64,000 bases of DNA from Buddleja alternifolia (GCA_019426215.1 CM033408.1:7691077-7755076); one strand, 5' to 3'; numbered from the stretch's first letter, positions 1-12,406 are shown. The notes: generated from the sequence alone by a model not told the origin. Numbers and translations: made by a program.

Positions 1-63
1 CTAATATTTGAAAAAACTGAAGTTCACGATTCGTGTGTATTTCGTATTCACTCTCTACATTAG

Positions 64-2090
64 ATATGTCGTTGTGAAAGTGCATGGTTCATGGTCTCAG
101 TTTCGGGAATACTTCAGTAAACAGGTTTCCCTTTTTCCTTTCTCAATAAGAATTTATATAATGTGTTATTTCCTCGTACTGAATGTATAATGCGTTCTCG
201 AGCATGTAGGGAGGAGAAAAGAGGCTACTAGCATTTACAAAGAGAGGGACGAATATTCACTCTGTAAGTTTTTTATACATCGTTAACCTATTAAGGCCTT
301 ATCTGTTGTGACTTGTGAGTAGTTGGAACTAATTGCTACATTGCCTTCGGCAGTGTTTGGTGTAATGAAAATGAGTTGGTTATGCAATCAACATCACTAA
401 ATTTCACTCCCAGTCCTATATTTGGTGTAATGGATGCTCGAGTATATTGATACCCGAGAGTGGCTCATTAGATGCTACGATTGCTACTGCCCACTTGAAT
501 ACTACACAAGTAGGGTTGTGACCCATTAGATTATGTATAGTGATATCATTATCTCATTTTATGACGTTCATTCTCCTATGATGGTTTACAATCAGGGAAG
601 GATTACCCCCCACCCACCTATTTCTTGCTTCGCACTGCTCTCTCTCTCTCTCTCTTATTCTTTTTCTCCCAAAAATTTAAAACTCTCTTTCCAACTCATT
701 TTTAATTATTTACAAGATCTACATAAGATCATAAGTAACCTTGAGTTTTCATTTATTTAAGCACACGCATCGAGTGTGCCAATGCGACTAGTATATACAA
801 AAACTCTTAACCTTGAATTGTTTGATCACTCCAATCCATTTATAATAACTCTTAGTTTTAAACTAAGTTCAATTAGTTTTTCTATATTTTAATGTTCAAG
901 TAATTTTTCAAAATTAATACTCCAAAGATATTTCAATTGCTTGGTGTAAAAAAAAATAATGCCCCTGCCAATTTCATATGCATTCCATATATAAACATAG
1001 TAAGACACATCTACTACTGCAAAATTAGGTTTCCATACCTCTGTAAAATTTGCATTAAACTAATAAAAAGTTATGAAAAAGGAAAAAAAAAAAAAAAAGG
1101 TTACTATGTCGACTTATGTGCTACTAAATAAAATTTACTCTACAAATTGGTTGGTTAATTACTTGCATGCAAAGAAAAATTGCTTAAAATTTTGAAATAT
1201 CCTCATTATAAGATAAATTTAATTTTATCAAACACATCGTTGCTATGCACTATATTTTTGTAAAAGTTGTGAAAAGCTCTGAAATTAGTAATTCTTGTGC
1301 TCTAAGTTTTTACTTATACATTTTTGTTATTTGTGCATCAAATTTGAAGTCAATTAAATTTTTGCATTGTAATAACTTTCAAAATTCTCATTAATAATAG
1401 GAAAAATTACATCCCTCCTTACTTATTGTGTAATTACCAGAACACCCCTCGTTTATTGGAAATTATCAACACACCACCTCAAGGGGTCTATTTATAAGGT
1501 TTATAGGGGTAAAATTGTAATAATTGTTAAGCTCACGGGGGGCGTAATTGTTAGAAATCCTAACATGAGGGGGGGTGTTGGTAAATTTCAATAAGTGTGG
1601 GAGTCTTGGTAATTACACAATAAGTGAGTGGATTTGTGAGTAATTTTCCCTTAGTAATAATAACGTGCCCCCCAAATGTTAATCTTGGATCCGTGCATGT
1701 TTACAACTCTGAGTAGGTAGTATCCATGTCGGTAGCATGAAATTTGCCACCCCGGAGGTTCTAAGGTTCCAAAAATTGGTATTTTCTTAAACACGAGCTC
1801 TCCTTGTGCAGGAATTCTCCTACAGGAGTGGTGACTGGCTTGTTTTCGGCTCGGAAACTAGTGGTTTACCTCCTGAAGCCCTGCTTGACTGTAAGAACGA
1901 ACCTCTGGGTGGTGGTACTATTAAAATACCAATGATCGAAACATATGTTCGATGTCTGAATCTATCTGTTAGTGTCGGCATTGCTTTATATGAAGCTTCT
2001 AGACAGCTTAACTACGAGCACTTCCAAACTTCATCTGATCCTTGTTTGAACAGTGAGACACCATTTATAACTGAAGACATTTTTGCTTAA
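64..2090 (+). CDS. SpoU/TrmH-family RNA 2'-O-methyltransferase, last three exons (5' end outside window)
   Basis: Three exons can be joined: 64-124, 210-263 and 1812-2090 (stop at 2088-2090). Each begins after AG and the first two end before GT; the last two junctions are in phase 0. Exon 1 reads VVVKVHGSWSQFREYFSKQ, exon 2 GGEKRLLAFTKRGTNIHS, and exon 3 starts EFSYRSGDW. Exon 3 holds the SPOUT knot motifs: the G-E-GLP core of LVFGSETSGLPPEAL and the SAM-binding IPMIETYVRCLNLSVSVG, followed by IALYEASRQL. Family knowledge: such proteins methylate a ribose 2'-OH of tRNA or rRNA using SAM, and the best plant match I recall is the TrmL-like (tRNA position 34) group. The target in this plant is inferred and organelle targeting cannot be judged because the N-terminus is missing. 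The second intron is 1548 bp and contains a MITE (1400-1650). No canonical polyadenylation signal is obvious after the stop. Confidence 0.85.
1400..1650. mobile_element. Small inverted-repeat MITE in the methyltransferase intron
   Basis: About 251 bp with long imperfect terminal inverted repeats: GGAAAAATTAC...TTATTGTGTAATTACCA on the left is mirrored by TGGTAATTACACAATAAG...TAATTTTCCC on the right. The flanks TTAATAATA (1391-1399) and TTAGTAATA (1651-1659) match at 8 of 9 bases, which fits a Mutator-like 9-bp TSD. A second copy of the same family lies at 23101-23334. There is no coding capacity. Confidence 0.6.
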
Positions 2091-4468
2091 TTTGTTTTGC
2101 TATATTAAGCTCTCTTGAGTAAGATTTTGATTTATGTCTTGAATTTACACCAAATCAGAACTCTGAAATTCAAAAGAACCATTCTGAAACCATACCTGGT
2201 ACTAAAACCATCTTTTAGTTGGGAAGTGAATTTAGTGAGGGTTGAAAGTGCTTGTTTGCTCTGATTATGTATTATGGAAAAGTCCCACTTAACGTGATGA
2301 AGATTTGGAGGCTATTCAATTGTATGGCTGCTCTTGTAATATTCGGTGTCCCCATTTTTATTTTATTTTTGATAAGAAAAAAAAATATCTTAGTTATATC
2401 TAAAAATCTTAGTTTTATCTGTGTTGAATTTTTGGGGTCATTCTTACTGGTGGTAGTTATCGCGATTCCAAGTTTATGGACAATCACACCATCCATGTAA
2501 GGTCAATAATACACGGAGATTGTGATTGTATTGAGATTCGAAGTTCAGAAGCTAGATGGTTATTCATAGGAATTTTGCGACTTCGCGTAATGAAATAAAC
2601 ATTTATTCATGTAATGGGACTGGTGTGAGGTCCGTAATACATTTATGGTTGTGATTACCAAGTGCAGAGTCCTGAGGAGCTCCTAAAAGCTTCTAGGGTG
2701 CAAGAAATAGAAACACAAACTTCAGTTCTGTTTTCAGTATTTGCTAGAATAGTAGTGTATGATATTAAAACCCACCCTACATACCAAATAATGATTTTAA
2801 AAAAAATTGTGAAAACCGTAATTATCAAAAACCATCCAAACTACAATCATTGGTGTAAATATAGAATGATTCAAGTTATTGACTGATAATTTTGTTGGGC
2901 AGTTAATTATTGTAAATATTTATGTGTGGCGCCATCATTACTCTCACTTGAGAACTAAATAAATACAAGGTATTGATGCTTGATGACCGGTTCTTAGGGA
3001 GTCATATATAATTATAATAATTATTTGTTTGTAATTATCTCGAGCTTAAGTGAGAGGTCAAGTGTTCAAATTCTTATCCTTATATTCTTACCGTTGTAAT
3101 TAAGAAAGAGAACCTCTAAAAAGATTCATGATCGAATACGATAATCATTGGGCTTCAACATTATTTCTTCTTATTGGGAGACTATCCTTATTGGATTAAG
3201 ATAATTCATGATGTACATTGGACCACCTAAAGCAGTCGTATTGGGTACAACAAAACAGTTGTTCTTCATCTATATATGTTATGGTCCTAAAGTTTACATT
3301 GCAAAGGGTGTTCTAATCTTACCGTTAAAATGTTTAAAATTTACTTTGTTATAATTATTAGTTACTATCACTACTATTTTCACAACACAATAGACTAATG
3401 ATAGGGCTAATCATAAAGACGCCCAAAAAAGACCAATAGGCCCTGGAAATAATAAATGTATTTTTCCAAGACAAAGATCTGTGTGTTTTCCACGTATGTT
3501 GTCCATCGCAATGACAATTGTTGATCTTAGTCATGTAAAGCTCATCTGGATCCGCCACATTGATTAGAAAAAGTCTTCACATGTGACACAATTTATAAGT
3601 ACCCCAAACAACAACTCCGTAAGATATTCATTTGTCATGGCCCTCGATTCTCTCGTGCTCTTAACATTATCTTAGGGTCATTTCGTTAAAGTATATGAGA
3701 GTCTTTGGTCGAGGCTATCTCAACAAGCTTGATGTACTTTTTGGATTTCAAATCTTTTTACTTACAAGGAGCTTGAATCTCATCAATCCCGACCTTTACT
3801 GATCTCAAATCGAAATTATTAGGTTGTGTTGATAGCATAAGTACTTATCTATTGGAAAAATGATCTTATACACCCTCTTGAACACCAAAAAAAGTGTATA
3901 TTACGCCACATAAATGGTGTATGATATTGCTGACATGATGTAATCCACACCGTTTGATGTATGCAGCACTAAATGTATAGAAGCATTTTCCTATTTTTTG
4001 CAGACTTTTAGTTCTTTGTTGGTTTTAAAATTTTGAACACCATAAAAATGTCAAAAGTAGGTATTATTTTGGGGGAAGAATGTTGAAGCAGCTGATCAAC
4101 GTATAACTCAGAAAAAATTTAATTTAGAAAAAAACAGAGTCAATTAATCATCAAACTTAAAACCAAAATTCTAGACTGTGGAGTCCTTATTGAGCCCTGC
4201 AAAAATGCATAAAATCTGTTTTAAGTCCGCATCATTTTCTCAATTAGCTTTAATAAGAAGCAATTATAACACATTTCTTACAACTACGGCTCATTTATTC
4301 CGGGTAATGTTTTTTACTTTTGTCAATCAACCTTTCTTTTATCAACTTGTCAAAGAAAATGTCAAACACAATCAATCTAAATAAACGGTCAATTTCTTTT
4401 TTTATTTTTATTTTTGGGTTCAAACTTAAAATGGTGCAAATGATGACTTCTTTACCCACCACAGTCAA
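2091..4468. other. Intergenic DNA, nothing assigned
   Basis: AT-rich sequence between the methyltransferase gene and the LINE insertion. Short open frames here show no recognisable domain and no splice-linked continuation. I see no RNA gene, no clear TIRs and no long repeat. Confidence 0.4.
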
Positions 4469-4484
4469 TAGTAAAACGGGAGGT
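4469..4484. repeat. LINE target-site duplication, 3' side
   Basis: TAGTAAAACGGGAGGT, identical to 13125-13140. It directly abuts the T run that represents the LINE poly(A) tail. Confidence 0.9.
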
Positions 4485-4536
4485 TTTTTTTTTTTTTTTT
4501 TGAATAAATGATGGGGGTTACCCAAGTACAAATGTC

Positions 4537-5091
4537 TTAGCCCGACAAACCCGGGTTAATAGTCACAAAACGGGGCCAAGTGAAACCATCTCTATCGTTC
4601 TCTAGAAGTTGATAGATATGTGAAATAGGTGCATCCATGTGGTGCATAGGGGTGTTAATGCCCCTCTTAGCTAAAGCATCAGCTACTTGATTCCTTTCGC
4701 GCCAAATGTACTGAAAAGAGACATCCCAGTCTCGAGCTTGCACACGATGGATGTTAGCGATCACCTCAAAATGGTGATGTGCTCTGGAGGCCTCCACAAT
4801 GCTCTTCAGAGCTACTCGGCAATCCGACTCCACGATGACTTTTTTAATGCCCAAGTCCCACGCCATTTCTAGTCCCAATAGAATGGCATGCAACTCCGCC
4901 TCCAGCGCCGAACGTGAGTCAATGTGACCACTGAACCCCCTTATCCATGTTCCATGTTCATCTCGTAGGACTCCCCCAACTCCAACACGGTGGCCGTGCG
5001 AGTTAGTGTCGGCCACCGCGGCGTCCACGTTGAGCTTCACTAAACCCGACGACGGTTTCGTCCATCCGGTGTGCATTTGACATTGTATCAC
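4537..5091 (-). pseudogene. LINE ORF2, C-terminal RNase H domain
   Basis: A 184-residue frame with the plant LINE RNase H (RVT_3) pattern. KLNVDAAV carries the first catalytic Asp, SALEAELHAILLGLEMAWDLG the Glu, VIVESDC the second Asp, and the end reads RERNQVADALAKRG, the usual N-x-x-A-D-x-L-A close of this domain. Family role: removal of RNA from the RNA:DNA hybrid. The frame is offset by one base from the segment upstream (5135-5377), so a small indel near 5.1 kb separates it from the rest of ORF2. It ends close to the LINE 3' end. Confidence 0.9.
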
Positions 5092-5134
5092 GTCTGAATC
5101 GAAAGTAAGGATATTGATGTTCCCGCCAATTCTT

Positions 5135-5377
5135 TTAAGTCATATCTAGTCCCCCGTGCGGGACTTCATCTCGGACCCCATGAGTCACCTCGTTCCGAAC
5201 CTGCCACATGAAAGAAATTGTCTCAGCAAAAGCAAGAGGCCAATTATCACAAGATGCATACCTATTTATTGCATGTCGGAGATTCCAATCGATCCAGTCC
5301 CTGGCATTTCCTAAAAAAAAGACGAGTGGAATTGAGGTAAAATAAGTTGGCTCCAAATATTCTTCATCCAACCACAA
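5135..5377 (-). pseudogene. LINE ORF2, linker between zf-RVT and RNase H
   Basis: A frame reading MWLDEEYLEPTYFTSIP... NARDWIDWNL... WPLAFAETISFMWQVRNE. The W-x-x-W and FAETISFMWQVRNE patterns are typical of the segment between the reverse transcriptase zinc-binding region and RNase H in plant LINEs. It overlaps the end of the RT frame in another phase; the switch lies near an A8 run at about 5312-5320, a likely indel site. Confidence 0.75.
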
Positions 5378-7677
5378 TCCCTAATAGCATGCAAGGGAGT
5401 ATCAACGGCAATGTGACAAATGGGGCAACAGTCGTTATCCGTTATGCCTCTCCGCTTAAGCTCCGAGTTTGTGATCACTCTATTATGGCGGAGGAGCCAC
5501 AAAAACATTCGGCGACGATGTGGGCCAGGGATTTTCCACAACTTTGACCAAGCCTTAACTTCCACCGGAGTCGTCTGGACCTCCGTAAGTGCCTTGTATG
5601 CGCTTTTGCAACTATACTTCCCATCTGAGGAGAAAATCCACTGAAGAGTATCTTGATGATTTGAGCTTCCATCGAGGTCAATCTCAAGCAGTGCAATCCT
5701 GTCCTCATCTGATAGGGTTGTCAGCTCGTCCCAATCCCATCCTAGCCTTGGAATCCAATAGCTCGCCACTGAGCGTTCCCGTTCCTTTTCCTGCCAAGGT
5801 TGGGTGCGCCGTGTGCTAAGGGGTGAATTACCCACCCAAGTGTCATTCCAAAAGCTAATCGAGTTGCCATTTCCCACAATCCATCTTGTGCCCGACTTAA
5901 TCATCGGAAGCACCGATAAAATCCCTTTCCATGTGGTTGAAGTAGATGCCTTAGCTTGAGCCCTGTGCCGGAGGATATATTTCTGCTTAAAAACTTGGAC
6001 CCAAAGTCTCTGTTCATCTTGTAGAAGCTGCCAGCCTAGCTTTCCCAGGAGAGCTATATTAGTCACTCGAGTGCTTCTCAGTCCTAACCCTCCGTGTTCT
6101 TTAGGTTTGCACACCGTGTCCCACTTTACCAAGTGCAATTTACGTTCTTCATCAGATCCACCCCAAAGGAATTTTCTATTTGCCTTATCAATTGCATCAC
6201 ACGTACCAAGTGGAAGGCGCATGGTCTGCATATGATGTGACGAAATAGTCTCAGTAACTGACTTTATCAGTGTCGCGCGCCCCGCTAAAGACAACGTTTT
6301 TCGCTTCCATCCTTTCAATCGCTGTTTCACCTTTTGAACTAGAAAATCATAGTCTCTCCGTAGAACCCGCCCATGGTGAAGAGGGACGCCGAGATATCTC
6401 CCCAAGTTGTCAGTAAGCCCAAGCTTAGCCAAGTTTCCAATTCTACCTCTTATCTCCGGACCCAAATTTCTCAAAAGGAACAACTTCGATTTGTGGTCAT
6501 TGATAGCCTGACCCGATAAGTCACAATAATTCTTCAAAACTTGCATAACCACCCGAGTTTGAGGGACCGAGGCCTCACCGAACAAAAGGAGGTCATCTGC
6601 GAACATTAAGTGAGAAATACGCGGGCCAGACCTAGAGGTGGGAATGGGGCGCCATTTTTTGTCCTTTACTGCCATATCTATGAGAGAACCTAGTTTCTGC
6701 ACACAAAACACAAACAGATAAGGTGAGAGAGGATCCCCTTGTCTCAAACCACGCTGAGGCACGAACCAATCAGTAGCTTCACCATTCCACAAAAGTGAAA
6801 GTTGAGCTCGAGTGGTACATTCCATAATGAGCGTGATCCAAGTGACGGGGAACCGCATTTCTTCCAACACATTCCTAAGAAAAGTCCAATTAATCCGATC
6901 ATATGTTTTTTCAAAGTCAATTTTAGCAAGAAAAAAACCTTTCTTCCCCTTACACTGGCGCAAGTCATGTATAATTTCTTGGGTAATTAGCACATTATCA
7001 ATCGTTTGTCTACCCGGTATGAAACTACTCTGTGACTGCGGGATTAACTCATCAATAAATTCTTTAATTCTATTAGTCAAGGTTTTCGTTATAATTTTCA
7101 AGCTTACATTAGTCAGACTAATAGGGCGAAACTTAGAGAGATGTGTTGGATTTTTTTCTTTAGGAATCAAGACAATGCGAGAACAGTTCATAGAAGGATC
7201 GATATTACCAGTTTGTAATGCATTCTGAACCGAGCGATAGACGTCCTCTCCCACTATGTCCCAGCATCGTTGATAAAACATAGACTGAATGCCGTCTGGT
7301 CCTGGAGCCTTTGTAGGATGCATATTCCACAAGGCTCGCTTGACTTCTTCTTTGGTAACTGGATGAGCCAGAATGTCCAAATGGTGTTCCCGCAGACACG
7401 GGAACTCGGGAGTGTGGTAGTATGGCTGAACCGGCTGCCCCGGGCCGTACAGCTCCCTATAATAGTCAACCGCCATCTGTTTCAGAGCTATAGTGTCCGA
7501 TTCGATACTCCCATCTGCTCTCTCGAGACTACAAACTCGACTTTTGTTCTGCCGAGTAGTAGTGGAGATGTGAAAAAAATGTGTGTTCAGATCCCCTGCC
7601 TTTAACCACTGAGCCCGAGCTTTCTGTTTCCAAAACAATTCTTCTTGTCTCAGAGTTTCGACATATTGGGCTTGCAA
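5311..7677 (-). pseudogene. LINE ORF2, reverse transcriptase and zinc-binding region
   Basis: About 788 residues. The RT core is clear: RIVLIPKEKNPTHLSKFRPISL, KIDFEKTYDRINW (the first catalytic Asp region), GLRQGDPLSPYLFVF and LMFADDLLLF, in which FADD is the catalytic box. The C-terminal part has WKIPGPHRRRMFLWLLRHNRVITN and a C-x-x-C...H...C pattern (CCPICHIAVDTPLHAIRDC) of the zf-RVT domain. Upstream, in the same frame, a TAG at 7729-7731 separates it from the end of the endonuclease frame. The downstream frame is lost at about 5.3 kb. Role in the family: target-primed cDNA synthesis. Confidence 0.95.
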
Positions 7678-7728
7678 CTTATTCTCTAATTTCCGAAGAG
7701 ACAGCCGGAATTGGATCCCCTGGGCCTT

Positions 7729-8106
7729 CTAGATGCCTACGATACGGGCCACAAGGGACTGTTTCCTCCTGAAAATATTTCCGAAAGTGTCATGATTCCA
7801 AGAGTGGGCTGTTGTACGAATATGCTGGATTTGCTCGTGTAAGCCAAACTGTCGTTTTGCCCTCCATTCCTTCAAAACCATGTCATGAAAATTAGGATGT
7901 GTGAACCATGCAGATTGGAATCGAAAATAATCTGAACGTGTTCTGATGTTCGGAGACTCGGCAAGACTCAGCATAACCGGTGAATGATCTGAGCCAATCC
8001 GTGGAAGATGGTGAACTGTGGCCTGCGGAAAGCTCAGTCTCCACGAAGCATTGCAAAGAGCTCGGTCCAATCGTTCCTGAAGATTTGAATTACCCCCTTG
8101 GCCCAA
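7729..8106 (-). pseudogene. LINE ORF2, end of the endonuclease domain
   Basis: The frame contains ERLDRALCNASWRLSFPQATVHHLPRIGSDHSPVMLSL, the L-D-R...S-D-H-x-P signature that closes APE-type endonuclease domains; the SDH motif carries the catalytic Asp and His. It continues into the arginine- and tryptophan-rich linker that precedes the RT. It is shifted by one base from the upstream endonuclease frame at a run of five C (+ strand, about 8093-8097). It ends at an in-frame TAG. Confidence 0.88.
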
Positions 8107-8651
8107 GTAAATGGAGAACCGACATACTTAAGATCAATAAAACTGCACTTGTCGACACACTCCAAAAACTTCTTACATTTGTATAACTGAAAAGGAGCCC
8201 CACCCGTTTTTTCAGCTTGAGACGTCACAACATTCATATCACCTGCAATAACCCATGGGCCGTGAATATGAGGGCTCATCCGAACAAGGTAATCCCATAG
8301 GTAATTTCTCCGCTCCAGCTGAGGGCTCGCATACACCGCTGTAAGAACCCATCGTACCGCTCCTTTTTGGTTCACTATAGAGGTAATACTTTGCTCATTT
8401 GCCTCTACTATATCTAACTCGACCTCCATTGTGTTCCAAAAAAGCCATATCCCTCCCGCAAAACCTCTCGCTTCCACTTTTTCAACCCTATCGAACTTAC
8501 TAAACTTCAAAATAACATCTGCTTGGTGTCCTTGGGTCCTTGGCTCCACCAATACTAGAATCATCGGCTTATACCGATTAAGAACTTCTCGTAGTGAATT
8601 TTGAAATTCCGGTTTCAGTGCACCCCTGCAATTCCAAAATATAGATGTCAT
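8034..8651 (-). pseudogene. LINE ORF2 start, endonuclease domain
   Basis: The ATG at 8651 starts MTSIFWNCRGAL, the classic W-N-C-R-G opening of plant LINE endonucleases. It continues with LVLVEPRTQG (catalytic Glu in the L-x-E pattern), GGIWLFWN, the A-V-Y-A-S-P strand, WVIAGDMNVV (the G-D-x-N catalytic motif) and GSPFTWAKG. The correct frame is then lost at a homopolymer near 8095. Role in the family: nicking of the target DNA at insertion. ORF2 starts inside the last part of ORF1, a 74-bp overlap. Confidence 0.9.
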
Positions 8652-9621
8652 AATTAACAAACAGAGGGGGGAGTTCTGTAAGAACAAAAAGATCATACCT
8701 GGGGGGGGTCAAAACCCCCCTCTCCGTAGTCATAACAACGTCCTGTTCCAAGTTGGCTGAAAACTCGAGCGTTCCGATATTGTGGATTCCCATATCTCCC
8801 TGATTAGTGGCCATCTCAGAATCTTTATGCTCATCATCTGATTCCTCATCCGAGCTTATTAACCCCTCCTGCTGAAAATCCGGTGGTCGAGTGGGCCCCA
8901 AATGAGAGTCCGATCGAGTAATTTTGACTGGATGCGGATTTTCCCAGTCCCTCTAATGTACTGATGTAGAATCTACCATATCCTGATCCAACTCTATCGA
9001 TGAATGAATGCGGTTATTGACGATGGGATACGTAGTACCTCGGGCAATAGGTGTGATCCTCTCTGTGTTCACTAAAGTCTCAATACTTTGATTACATGGC
9101 TCTTTGTCTTTCTTCTTCCAAACTTTTCTTTCCTTTGTGTTAGAAACCACTTTGCCCGTCATATCCCTAGTGGCCATACTTCCATTTATCTCCAGTTCCT
9201 CATCCGTGTCCAGTAGGACATTGAACCTTGACCCATTCGATGTTTTCGTTGAAGTTTTCGACGTATGGTTCCCCATCGCACGAGTATGTGCATTATCTTT
9301 TCGTGTCTGGTTTCCTATGTTTACCGTTGTCCTTCCGGGTCCCTCATTCACCTTCTCAACTTCGGTTTGATGGGTTGTTTGAGTGTTTGCTCCGAATTGA
9401 AAAACTGTAGCATTATGTACCTTTTGCCTGTCAGTACCAATTACCTTGTTTTGGCCCCCTCGACGTTGGCGATTCTGAACTATATTCCATGGGCCATACG
9501 TGGTGGGAGGTTTAGCTTTATCATCTCCTGTGCTTCTGGGGGTAATTTTTCCGGGTTTAATAAACCTGAGACCATACGACATGTTTCCTTCCGGTGTCCA
9601 TACTCGCCACATGTGAAACAA
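8578..9621 (-). pseudogene. LINE ORF1, C-terminal part
   Basis: Polar, low-complexity tail of ORF1. The frame at 8953-9621 carries TTYGPWNIVQNRQRRGG, the Y-G-P-W-x-I-V-Q segment often seen after the zinc knuckle in plant LINE ORF1. An in-frame TAG at 8953-8955 interrupts it, and the same frame then continues to 8578 with an acidic S-D-E-E-S-D-D-E-H stretch. The N-terminal ORF1 frame joins this one only across a frame change between about 9.48 and 9.57 kb. Confidence 0.75.
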
Positions 9622-10538
9622 ATGAGCGATAATCCTTCGTACTCGACGACACGCACTTTCTTGTTAACTTTGATTACCGGCACAATCGGTTTCTTAAGGT
9701 CCATTTCCACGCATACTCTAGCATATCGACCCCTGATCGATTCTTTCGTATTGTTGTCTATACATCTCACCTTTCCAATTAAACTACCCATTCCTCGTAA
9801 CGCATTATCATTGAACAAGTGAATAGGGAGTTCAGGGAATCGAATCCATACCATAGTTTTAGTGATTTTCTCCATGGTGGGGTTGAAAGATGGTTCCCAT
9901 TTACGTACTGTCAAGTAATGCCCCAAAATCATCCATGGTCCTTCATTCAACACTCTGTCATACTCTTCCTTAAATCGAAATCGGACAAGATAGAACTCGT
10001 TCCCGATATCAACCGGGTTTATATCGTAGGACAATTTCCATATAGCTTTCATTCGTTGGCGAAGTATCGAGTATCCCACTTTCCGGCCAAGAATTTTCAC
10101 AACTAGTGCCCGGCGATAGGGAGACACCATCTTTCGGATTTCCTCATCTGGGATTTTGTAGACCGGAACCGTGGCGTCGGTTTCGTCTTCACTTTCATCC
10201 CCCAAGTCATCATCATCTTCCTCGCCCTCACCCATGTAGAAAACAGGTGCAACCGGTTTCCTATGCCAATTTTGCCGGAGGTTATCACTGTGCCAAGCGT
10301 TTAGAGTGTTGTCACCCGGATGATCTTCGACTGGCTCCGACGAGGTTCTCTCATCATTGTTGCGGGCAGCGTCACCGCCTGTTTGGTGCGCAGTTTCAGA
10401 CTGCTTGGTCTCATCCCCTGCATGCTCGCAAGGATTCGTGAGGAAATCCGACCCGATTAATCGGCGCTTGAGTTTCTTGATCGTCTTATTTGGAGTTAAT
10501 ACCAGAGGAGGTGGTTGGATAGGGTCCGCCTCCTCCAT
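9480..10538 (-). pseudogene. LINE ORF1, N-terminal part (DUF4283-like domain plus CCHC knuckle)
   Basis: A 352-residue frame from the ATG at 10538. Residues around 130-290 match the DUF4283 pattern of plant LINE ORF1 (VVKILGRKVGYSILRQRMKAIW, EYDRVLNEGPWMILGHYLTVRKWEPSF, VWIRFPELPIHLFN, IGKVRCIDNNT, RYARVCVEMDL). A zinc knuckle follows at about 312-325 (C-F-T-C-x4-H-x4-C). It has an acidic tract G-E-E-D-D-D-D-L near residue 108. Family role: an RNA-binding chaperone of the retrotransposition particle. The true frame is lost after the knuckle. Confidence 0.9.
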
Positions 10539-10603
10539 TCACGGAGGCAGCGCGACGGAGGAAAGGGCAAAGCCCTTTTTTCTTTTTGCTTTCGGCCGAA
10601 AGA

Positions 10604-11208
10604 TGATGGGTTTGGTGGAGTCGGATCAAAATAAGGTCAAGAAGAGGAGCCAAAATAGATCCAAGAAGAGTCGGGGTTGACTGGGATCGCAAAAGGATAA
10701 GAAGAAGTCGAAAAATTGAAGCTGGGAAGTGCAGATATGCACAGTTGCGCCCAGGCGCCCAGAAGTGGCGCCCAGGCGCCCAGAAGAGGCGCCACAGGCA
10801 GAGGGGTGCGCCCAGGCGCCACTGTATGGCGCCTGGGCGCGGGCAACAGCGCTGGAGACGCGTTTTTGACGGTTTTTTCTTATTTTGGCATGTTTTGAGT
10901 CCTACTTTGATTGGAATTGTTTCTTATTGTGTTAGGAATTATTCCCTAGTTGTTTAGGAGTGTTTTTCCTAATTTGTTAGGGTTTAGACTTCTCCACCAT
11001 AATAAATATGTGAACTCTCTCTTGTAATTGATTGATGAACTCTTGATGTACTTTGAAAGAAATAAAGATGTAGTCTAGGTTGGCTCGTGGATGTAGACAA
11101 GTTATGCCGAACCACGTTAAATCCTCGTGTTGTTCATCTTTGTATTTAGGCTTAGATTATGTTGTTTCTTGATTATTCTTCGTGCTCTGGTGCCTACCAT
11201 CCCTAACA
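10604..11208 (+). repeat. 5' LTR of the nested non-autonomous element
   Basis: 605 bp. It contains a GC-rich block (about 10745-10850) of reiterated GGCGCCCAGGCGCCCAGAAG-like words in otherwise AT-rich DNA. It differs from its partner by about nine substitutions plus compensating indels in that block (counted by eye). The downstream part resembles a transcription end region (AAATAAAGATG near 11060). Confidence 0.92.
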
Positions 11209-11210
11209 AC

Positions 11211-11222
11211 TGGTATCAGAGC
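11211..11222 (+). other. Primer-binding site
   Basis: TGGTATCAGAGC, complementary to the 3' end of plant initiator methionine tRNA, two bases after the LTR end. Confidence 0.88.
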
Positions 11223-12406
11223 CATAGGTTGTAGATTTAGGAGACGTCTTAGATCTAGATCTATGGGGAAGTGTTTTTGGCTAAACACGGATTTCGTCGT
11301 GGGAACGATGGTAGGAGAAGGAAGAGTAATCAAGCTCGACGATTTCGTTGCAGAGAAGCACGGATTGAGGTCGTGGTGAAGCCGGAGAAGATGACAGAGG
11401 AGGATGAGATCAGGTATATCGTCAGCCATAGAAGAGTAATCCCGTTGAACGTTAACGAGAAAACGTTGAAAAATCGTGGTGCCAGCAGAGGTAGATCCGC
11501 AGCAGCAGAGGCCGATTTGTGTTACCGGGTAGGTAGAACACGAAGCCAGTGGGAGCAGTTGTGGAGCCAGAGACAGAACCATAGAGCCAGAGGTCAGAGA
11601 GCAAATTAGTATTTTCGAGAGGGATGAACGAGTTGCTAGATCGAGGAGGCAGAGCTATGGTGCTAAGAAAGCAAATCCACCGAGCCAGAGGTCAGAATGA
11701 TAGAATCGGTAACCGAGAGGGTAGAGCCGTGTAGTCGAGAGACCAGAGGGCAGGGTTGTGGAGGCATGACCACGTAGAGAGACCATAAGGACAGGAAGCG
11801 GTGCCGGGAGGGGTTGACCGTGGAGTCGGAAGCCATGGTGGCAGGATGTGAAAACCGGGTAGGTAGATTCGCAGAGCATCGGGTTTATTGGCAGAGGGAT
11901 GTGACATAGCTTGTGGAGTGGGAGCTCGAGCAGATATGTCAGTGGCCCGAGTTAGCCATTGAAAAACCAAGTAGGCGGATGGATCAGACATGGCTCATGC
12001 AGAGGCATGGAGCAGATACATGAGGGATCCGAGATTGCCGTTGGAAAAAGTCCTTGGTGGAAAGATGTCAGTGGACGGGTAGACTGAGGCTGTATGAGTG
12101 TGACATGTTCGGGTTTTAGAGTAACCTATATCAGAGGGTCAGTTGGACCAAGATGGATATGCCACGGTATTCAGGAGTTGGCTGATCACCAAAAAGAATA
12201 GGGTAGTGGCGAGGGTTCAAAAAGGGGAACGATGTTCACAGAGAGAGTTCGTCAAGTGGGTGACACTAGAGGACGAATGAATTGACAGGGAGAAGTCCCT
12301 GGATTTGATCTCCATTGGATTTGGGGATGGGTCGAATAGACTAAGATTCACTTAGAAAAAGTGAAGGGGTGATTCGAGTTGAGTTCGGGTTATTTTGATC
12401 AGTCTC
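11223..12406 (+). other. Non-coding interior of the nested LTR element
   Basis: Purine-rich sequence with loosely repeated GCAGAG, GAGCCAGAG and AGAGGTCAGA words. Frames here (for example 11271-11609) are rich in Arg, Gly and Ser but show no gag knuckle, protease, integrase or RT motif. It is best read as a non-coding filler interior of a LARD/TRIM-like element. Confidence 0.7.

Noticed and set aside
4484..4501. Simple T-rich microsatellite
   Set aside because: Its position at the LINE end next to the TSD identifies it as the poly(A) tail.
11271..11609. Arg-rich frame inside the non-autonomous LTR element
   Set aside because: No gag knuckle or other motif; low-complexity purine-rich sequence.
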